From Roseithermus sacchariphilus (GTDB taxonomy: Bacteria > Bacteroidota > Rhodothermia > Rhodothermales > MEBIC09517): a stretch of 64,000 bases of DNA. Under the pieces are notes generated by a model. That model had not been told where the DNA came from, did not search any database, and saw only the letters and a program-made list of their open reading frames with translations. Below are positions 59,074 to 64,000 of this stretch, piece after piece (position 1 is the first letter of the stretch; every line of letters begins with the position of its first letter). Location of the stretch: positions 4,512,449-4,576,448 of the forward strand of contig CP030158.1 of assembly GCA_003285105.1 (NCBI GenBank), written 5' to 3'. Made by a program: the position numbers and the translations under genes.

Positions 59074-59232
59074 TGCTCCGTCAAGCCTGTTCTGACAGGT
59101 TCTACGCGGTCCGTTCGCCCGCCGGCGGCGTTCCCGGATCTTGCCGTAGCTCTGGCTACGCCGCGATTCGGCGCCTTGCCGGCGACCAGACAACCGCGCG
59201 CATAAACACGTCATTTCATACTTGACGCAGCT
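59074..59232. mobile_element. MITE-like element flanked by CTAG
   Basis: 159 bp between fliR and flhB. Ends are inverted repeats: TGCTCCGTCAAG (59074-59085) and AGCTGCGTCAAG (complement of 59221-59232), 10 of 12 matching. The repeat continues imperfectly inward for about 50 bp on each side (both arms share blocks such as TGAC, GTT and CGCCGGC), and the centre holds a perfect stem CGTAGC-TCTG-GCTACG (59145-59160). CTAG lies directly outside both ends (59070-59073 and 59233-59236), as expected for a 4-bp target duplication of the YTAR type used by IS5-like transposases. No reading frame inside. I infer a non-autonomous element; no transposase or second copy is in this window. Confidence 0.65.
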
Positions 59233-59410
59233 CTAGCCGAGGCGGACCGGGCCGCGCGGCCCCGACGCCGCCCCGCCTCGGGAAATCCTTTCCCGGCCGG
59301 GTGAGGGGTTTTCCGCCGTGCGGGGGCGGCGGCGGCCCCTGCGACGACCCCGGCGCTGGCATTCTTTTTTCACGTGGCGGCATCCCCTCCACTCCGCTCG
59401 CTCCGCCGCC

Positions 59411-60490
59411 ATGGCCGACCGCCAGGACAAAACCTTTGATCCAACCCCGCAACGCCTCCGCAAGGCCCGCGAGGAAGGCAACGTCTTTCGCTCCAGGGAG
59501 ATCGTGTCGGTCGGGCTGTTGCTGACGAGCGTGGCCGTGCTGGGCTGGGGCGCCCCGGCCGGCTTCCAGACGCTGCAGGCGCTGACGGCCCGCATCTTCG
59601 GCACCGTGGCGGACGTGGTGGTGACGCAGGGCTCCGTGCCGGTGCTGCTGGCCGACCTGGGCCAGCACCTCCTGCTGCTGTTGCTGCCCTTCTTCGGGCT
59701 GCTGATGGTGATGAGCATCGGGCTGAACGTGCTCCAGTCCGGCTGGAACGTGAGCTTCAAGCCGCTGACGCCCAGGCCCGGCAACGTCAGCCCGCTCAAG
59801 GGGCTGAAGCGCATTTTCTCCTCGCGGGGCCTGTTCGAGTTCGCCAAGGGGCTGATCAAGATCGTGGCCGTCGGGCCGCTGGCCTACCTCATCATCTCCG
59901 GGCGGCTCCCGCAGATCCTGCTGCTGCAGCAGATGCCGCTGGAGGACATCTTCAGCCTGGCCGGCCGCTGGATCCTGCTGCTGCTGGCCACCATGATCTT
60001 CGCGCTGGCGCTCCTCTCCGGGGCCGACTTCGTCTACGAGAAATGGCGCTACAAGGAAGACCTGAAGATGAGCGCGCAGGAGATCAAGGACGAGGCGAAA
60101 GAGACCGAGGGCAACCCGGAGGTCAAGCGGCGGCGTTTCCAGATGGCGCGGGAGCTGGTCCGCCGGCCCCGGCTGGACCATGCCGTCATGCAGGCCGACG
60201 TGGTCGTCACCAACCCGACCCACTACGCCGTGGCGCTGCGCTACGACCCCGAGCAGGCCGCGGCGCCGCGGGTGCTGGTCAAGGGCATCCGCAAGCGCGC
60301 GCTGCGCATCAAGGAGTTGGCCCGCACCTACGAGATTCCGATGGTCGAGGACCGACCGTTGGCCCGGGCTTTGTATGACAACGTGCCCGAGATGCAGGAA
60401 ATCCCCGAGGACCTGTATCAGGCGGTGGCCACCCTCCTCGCCGAGATTTACCGACGGCGCGGGTGGCACGACGGCCGCCGCCGCTCCTGA
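59411..60490 (+). CDS. flhB: flagellar export switch protein FlhB
   Basis: 359 residues. Four membrane helices (residues about 31-50, 90-110, 140-165, 185-210), then the cytosolic domain with the self-cleavage site NPTHYAVAL, Asn268-Pro269. N-terminal DKTFDPTPQRLRKAREEGNVFRSREIVS is typical. Cleavage by FliK action switches export from rod-hook to filament substrates. The ATG at 59411 is used; the longer frame upstream crosses the spacer after the MITE. 174 bp lie between that element and the start, with a weak TGGCATT-N7-TC site that is not a convincing promoter. Confidence 0.97.
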   Translation: MADRQDKTFDPTPQRLRKAREEGNVFRSREIVSVGLLLTSVAVLGWGAPAGFQTLQALTARIFGTVADVVVTQGSVPVLLADLGQHLLLLLLPFFGLLMVMSIGLNVLQSGWNVSFKPLTPRPGNVSPLKGLKRIFSSRGLFEFAKGLIKIVAVGPLAYLIISGRLPQILLLQQMPLEDIFSLAGRWILLLLATMIFALALLSGADFVYEKWRYKEDLKMSAQEIKDEAKETEGNPEVKRRRFQMARELVRRPRLDHAVMQADVVVTNPTHYAVALRYDPEQAAAPRVLVKGIRKRALRIKELARTYEIPMVEDRPLARALYDNVPEMQEIPEDLYQAVATLLAEIYRRRGWHDGRRRS

Positions 60491-60520
60491 CCCCGCTTCC
60501 CCGACTGACCGGACCCGACG

Positions 60521-62716
60521 ATGGATGCCCCCCTGAGCGCTGCTCCGTCCCCGTCGGTGGCCCGTGTCGGCTCCGCCACCAGCCCCCCGGCCTCCGCCGC
60601 CCGGGACGCATCCCGACCTTCCAGACCGTTGGCGAACATCATGAAGCGTCGTGACGCCTCCTCACCGGGGCGTTCCTTCAGCCTGTTCAACAGCGAGGCG
60701 GCCATCGCCAGCGCCGTCGTCCTGATCCTCTTCGTGATGGTCGTGCCGCTGCCGAGCTTCCTGCTCGACATGCTGCTGGCCACCAACATCGCCGTCAGCC
60801 TGGCCATTCTGCTGACGGCCTTCTACGCCGCGCGGCCGCTGGAATTCGCCATCTTCCCCGGCCTGCTGCTGATGACGACGCTGTTCCGGCTGTCGCTCAA
60901 CGTCGCCTCGACGCGCCTCATCCTGAGCCACGGCGAGGCCGGCGCGCTCATCTCGGCCTTCGGCAACTTCGTCGTCTCGGGCAACTACGTGGTCGGGGCC
61001 ATCATCTTTCTGGTGCTGGTGATCATCAACTTCGTGGTGATCACCAAAGGCTCCGGGCGGATCGCCGAGGTCGCCGCCCGCTTCACGCTGGATGCCATGC
61101 CGGGCAAGCAGATGGCCATCGACGCGGAGCTGAACGCCGGGTTGATCGACGAGGCGGAGGCCCGCCAGCGACGCAGCGAGGTCACGGCCGAGGCCGACTT
61201 CTACGGGGCCATGGACGGCGCCAGCAAGTTCGTGCGCGGGGATGCCATCGCCGGGCTCGTCATCACGGCCATCAACATCATCGGGGGCCTGGTCATCGGC
61301 ATCGTGCAGATGGACCTGCCGGCCGGCGAGGCGGCCTCGCAGTTCACGCTGCTCTCCATCGGCGACGGGCTCGTCTCGCAGATCCCGGCGCTGCTGATCT
61401 CGACGGCGGCGGGCATCATCGTCTCGCGCGCGAACAACGACACCAACCTCGCCCAGGAATTCCAGGGGCAGCTGTTCCGCAAACCGCACCCGCTGTTCAT
61501 CACCGGCGGGTTCCTGAGCGTGCTGGGGCTGATTCCGGGGCTGCCGCTGCTGCCGTTCTGGGTGCTGGCCCTGGCAGTGGCCGGGCTGGGCATGACGCGC
61601 ATGCAGGCCGAGCAGAAAGAAGCCGAGGAAGCCGCCCGCCAGCAGGCCGCCGACGTCGAGGCCCCCGAGCCGCAGGAGCCCGACGACCTGCTGCTGGTCG
61701 ACCCGCTGGAGCTGGAAATCGGCTACGGCCTGATCTCGATCGTCGACCCGAACCAGCAGGGGGACCTGCTCGAGCGCGTGCGGATGCTGCGCCAGCAGCT
61801 GGCCGTAGAGCTGGGCATCGTGATCCCCCCCGTGCGCATCCGCGACAACGTCACGCTCGGGGCCAACGCGTACGTCATCAAGCTGCACGGCAACCCCGTG
61901 GCCGAGGGGGAGATCCTGCCCAACTACTACCTGGCCCTGCTGCCGGACGAGCACGAGCCCGCTCCGCCCGGCATCCGCGTCAAGGACCCCACCTTCGGCC
62001 TGCCCGCCATCTGGGTGGCTGAGCGCAACCTCGGCGAGGCCGAGCGCCTGGGCCTGACCGTCGTCGAAGCCCCGGCCGTGATCACCACGCACCTGCTGGA
62101 GGAGCTGCGCAAACACGCCCACCGCCTCCTCAACCGCCAGGAAGTCAGGAAGCTGATCGACAAGGTCGCCGAGATCGCACCGGCGCTGGTGGACGAGCTG
62201 GTGCCGTCGGTGCTCTCCGTCGGCGACGTGCAGAAGGTCCTCAAGCGGCTGCTGCGCGAGCGCATCCCCATCCGCGACCTCGTCACCATCCTGGAGGCGC
62301 TGGCGGACCACGCCACGCAGACGAAGAATATCGACGTGCTGACGGAGTACACCCGGGCGGCGCTGGCCCCCACCATCACCCGGCAGTTCGCCTCGCCCGA
62401 CGGCAAGATCTACTGCTTCGTGCTGGATCCCGTTTTGGAACAGCACTTGCTCGAACGCGCCGGGCAGGGCGACCTGAACCCGAACACCCTCAGCCTGCCG
62501 CCGGAACGCGCCGAACGGGCCATCCAGGAGGCGGACCGCCTGGCCAAGCGGCTGATCGGGAACGGGCACGTGCCGGTGCTGCTGACCTCGCCCGTGCTGC
62601 GCTCGACCCTCTACAACTTCCTGTCGCCCTCCGTGCCCGACCTGGCGGTGCTGTCCTACAACGACCTCGTGCCGGACGCCACCGTGGAAGTGCTGGATCA
62701 ATTGAAAGTGTCCTGA
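60521..62716 (+). CDS. flhA: flagellar export gate protein FlhA
   Basis: 731 residues from ATG 60521; ATG 60641 (MKRRDASS) would give 691, nearer the family average, and the intervening 40 residues are low-complexity. Eight membrane helices in residues about 60-340 with VLILFVMVVPLPSFLLDMLLATNIAVSLAILL, FPGLLLMTTLFRLSLNVASTRLIL, VVGAIIFLVLVIINFVVITKGSGRIAEVAARFTLDAMPGKQMAIDAELNAGLI (FHIPEP pattern). The cytosolic docking domain has LEIGYGLISIVDPNQQGDLLERVRMLRQQLAVELGIVIPPVRIRDN and later QEVRKLIDKVAEIAPALVDELVPSVLSVGDVQKVLKRLLRERIPIRDLVTILEALAD. Confidence 0.97.
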   Translation: MDAPLSAAPSPSVARVGSATSPPASAARDASRPSRPLANIMKRRDASSPGRSFSLFNSEAAIASAVVLILFVMVVPLPSFLLDMLLATNIAVSLAILLTAFYAARPLEFAIFPGLLLMTTLFRLSLNVASTRLILSHGEAGALISAFGNFVVSGNYVVGAIIFLVLVIINFVVITKGSGRIAEVAARFTLDAMPGKQMAIDAELNAGLIDEAEARQRRSEVTAEADFYGAMDGASKFVRGDAIAGLVITAINIIGGLVIGIVQMDLPAGEAASQFTLLSIGDGLVSQIPALLISTAAGIIVSRANNDTNLAQEFQGQLFRKPHPLFITGGFLSVLGLIPGLPLLPFWVLALAVAGLGMTRMQAEQKEAEEAARQQAADVEAPEPQEPDDLLLVDPLELEIGYGLISIVDPNQQGDLLERVRMLRQQLAVELGIVIPPVRIRDNVTLGANAYVIKLHGNPVAEGEILPNYYLALLPDEHEPAPPGIRVKDPTFGLPAIWVAERNLGEAERLGLTVVEAPAVITTHLLEELRKHAHRLLNRQEVRKLIDKVAEIAPALVDELVPSVLSVGDVQKVLKRLLRERIPIRDLVTILEALADHATQTKNIDVLTEYTRAALAPTITRQFASPDGKIYCFVLDPVLEQHLLERAGQGDLNPNTLSLPPERAERAIQEADRLAKRLIGNGHVPVLLTSPVLRSTLYNFLSPSVPDLAVLSYNDLVPDATVEVLDQLKVS

Positions 62717-62743
62717 CCGATCCCGTCCTGACGTTCCGCGCCC

Positions 62744-64000
62744 ATGAAAACCCGCACCCTGACGGCTCCCACCATCCACGCCGCCCTCGCCGAGGCGCGG
62801 CAGCTCTTCGGCGATGAGGTGGTGCTGCTGGAGTCGTTCCCGCCGCAGGGCGACCAGCCGGCCCGCATCACGATCATGACCGACGAGGTGGCCCCCGTGC
62901 GCCGCACGCCGGTCCCGACGGCCGCCCCGGCCCGGGCGGCGAGCACGCCCGCCACGGCCGAGGTGCAACCGCTGCAGTTCGGCTACGGCACGCCTCCGCG
63001 GCGCGCCACGGCCCGGACAGGCGCCGGAGCCACGGGCGACGGCTTCGCCGACGGACCCGGCACCGGTGCGCCCGCCACCGTCCTGACCCGCTCCGAGCCG
63101 GCCCCGGACCGCCTCCGGCCCGGCCTGCGCGGACGGGCGGGCGAAGCCGGACGGGGCCGCCTCTTCCAACCCCCTCCCGGCGCCGTCGTCCCGGCCGGCG
63201 CCGACTACGCCCGCCCGTCCATCGAGGCCATCGAGAAGCTCTTCGAGGACCGGCTGAAGGTCCTGCACGAGCGCCTGGACCAGATGGACCGTCGCTTCGA
63301 ATCGGCGATCATCGGCGCCGGGCAACGCTGGACGTCGCACCCCCTGTTTCGCCAGTTGCTCGACCAGGGCCTGCGCCCGGCCACGCTGACGCGTCTGTTC
63401 GACCGCCTGGCCGATGCCGGCATCGCCCCCGACGAGGAAGACGAGCCGCTGCGCTGGGCCGTCGCCCAGGAACTGCGGCGGATGCTCGACGCGACGACGC
63501 CGCGCCGCATCACGGGTCCGCAGGTGTTCGTCGGCGCCGGCGGCACCGGCAAGACGTCCCTCGTCCTGAAGCTGGCGCGGCACCCCGGCTTCTTCGGCCG
63601 CCACCGCACCGCCGTGCTCTACCTCCTGCCCGAGGACGAGATGGAGGCGCTCTACCACAATCCGGTGGACCTCTACCGGCGCTTCGGCCTGCCCGTGCAG
63701 GCGGTGCAGACCGAGCAGGAGATGGAACGCGCCCTGCAGCGGGTCCAGCACTTCGATCAGCTCCTGATCGACACCCCTCCGCTGCCGACCGACGAGGCCG
63801 CCGCACGCCGGACGCTCCTGCGCTTCAAGCGCCTGCTCGGCCCGATCGTCCCCCTGCACGTCCACTGGGTGGTCGATGCCACGCGCGCGCTGGATCACGC
63901 CACCCCGCGGGCCCTCCAGCGGCTGCCGCTGGCGCCGGACGGGCTGGCGCTGACCCACCTGGACGAGACGCGCGGCTGGGGCCGTGTGGCCGAGTGGCTG
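62744..64000 (+). CDS. flhF: SRP-family GTPase FlhF, 3' end off the window
   Basis: At least 419 residues, running off the right edge. N-terminal MKTRTLTAPTIHAALAEARQLFGDEVVLLESFPP is the FlhF pattern; a Pro/Ala/Arg-rich basic middle; an N-domain FRQLLDQGLRPATLTRLFDRL...; then the G domain with P-loop GAGGTGKT (residues 264-271), DTPPL as G3 and THLD at the G4 position. FlhF sets flagellar placement and number with FlhG. The G1 variant is normal for FlhF; DTPP in place of DTAG is a mild oddity. Neighbouring flhG and fliA are expected just to the right. Confidence 0.92.
   Translation, partial: MKTRTLTAPTIHAALAEARQLFGDEVVLLESFPPQGDQPARITIMTDEVAPVRRTPVPTAAPARAASTPATAEVQPLQFGYGTPPRRATARTGAGATGDGFADGPGTGAPATVLTRSEPAPDRLRPGLRGRAGEAGRGRLFQPPPGAVVPAGADYARPSIEAIEKLFEDRLKVLHERLDQMDRRFESAIIGAGQRWTSHPLFRQLLDQGLRPATLTRLFDRLADAGIAPDEEDEPLRWAVAQELRRMLDATTPRRITGPQVFVGAGGTGKTSLVLKLARHPGFFGRHRTAVLYLLPEDEMEALYHNPVDLYRRFGLPVQAVQTEQEMERALQRVQHFDQLLIDTPPLPTDEAAARRTLLRFKRLLGPIVPLHVHWVVDATRALDHATPRALQRLPLAPDGLALTHLDETRGWGRVAEWL

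Noticed and set aside
59351-59375. TGGCATTCTTTTTTCA before flhB as a sigma54 promoter
   Set aside because: The -24 half is good but the -12 position reads TC where G is needed.
60662-63958. A 1098-residue open frame on the minus strand opposite flhA and flhF
   Set aside because: It lies antisense to two unmistakable genes, its composition is Gly/Gln/Asp/Arg/Val mirror of their codons, and no domain is seen. Long antisense frames are normal at this GC content.
1-64000. CRISPR arrays, tRNA or rRNA genes, prophage
   Set aside because: No regularly spaced repeats, no cloverleaf or rRNA-like stretches and no phage structural or integrase genes were recognised on either strand.

Overview
This 64 kb window is a GC-rich (about 70% by eye) bacterial chromosome segment filled almost wall to wall by one flagellar and chemotaxis supercluster of a diderm: it has both P-ring and L-ring genes, periplasmic signal peptides and a lipoprotein. 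Gene order and style (polyphosphate glucokinase next door, weak or absent Shine-Dalgarno sites at most starts, a RedB-like protein) suggest a member of the Rhodothermales or a nearby FCB-group lineage. That placement is an inference from memory, held with low confidence.

Layout. 1-4835: housekeeping flank with dnaG (minus, cut by the window edge and carrying an apparent frameshift), a 47-residue lipoprotein, ppgK, a TPR-glycosyltransferase and an MtfA-like peptidase. 5037-14345: flgF-flgG-flgA-flgH-flgI-flgJ-flgN-flgK-flgL, then a TPR protein and an HDOD protein. 14614-17440: three short flagellin genes, two of them near-identical. 17608-18807 (minus): a GT2-TPR glycosyltransferase, a candidate flagellin-modifying enzyme. 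19058-21825: fliS, fliD, fliT-like, flgM. 21990-24289 (minus): a histidine kinase and a sigma54-activating NtrC-type response regulator (FleS/FleR-like). 24680-38461: flgB-flgC-orf98-fliE-fliF-fliG-fliH-fliI-fliJ-motE-like-fliK-flgD-TIGR02530-flgE. 38687-49210: chemotaxis operon cheW-redB-mcp-HEAT-cheR-cheY-cheY-cheZ-cheA-cheB. 49304-51929: a periplasmic ABC_sub_bind-like protein and a second MCP. 52226-62716: motA-motB-fliL-fliM-fliN-fliO-fliP-fliQ-fliR, a small inverted-repeat element, flhB, flhA. 62744 to the right edge: flhF, incomplete.

Regulation. The genes for a three-tier hierarchy are written into the DNA. Six sites fit the sigma54 -24/-12 pattern (TGGCA-N7-TTG-like), upstream of flgF, fliD, fliT, flgB, fliJ and fliO, matching the NtrC-type activator. 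Six other sites fit a sigma28 pattern (TTAAG or TTAAC, N14-15, then an NNCGAT-type -10), upstream of flagellin 1, fliS, flgM, cheW, the ABC_sub_bind-like gene and motA. FlgM, the anti-sigma28 factor, is present. FliA, RpoN and FlhG are not in the window; FlhG and FliA would be expected just past flhF.

I did not find a wholly new system. The points most worth a second look are the promoter hierarchy, the mosaic flagellin duplication beside a glycosyltransferase, the duplicated Hpt domain in CheA with duplicated FliM-like tails in CheZ, the redox-like and HEAT proteins embedded in the che operon, the very long FliK, the non-lipidated FlgH with a hydrophobic tail, the 159-bp MITE-like element at the fliR stop, and the dnaG frameshift.
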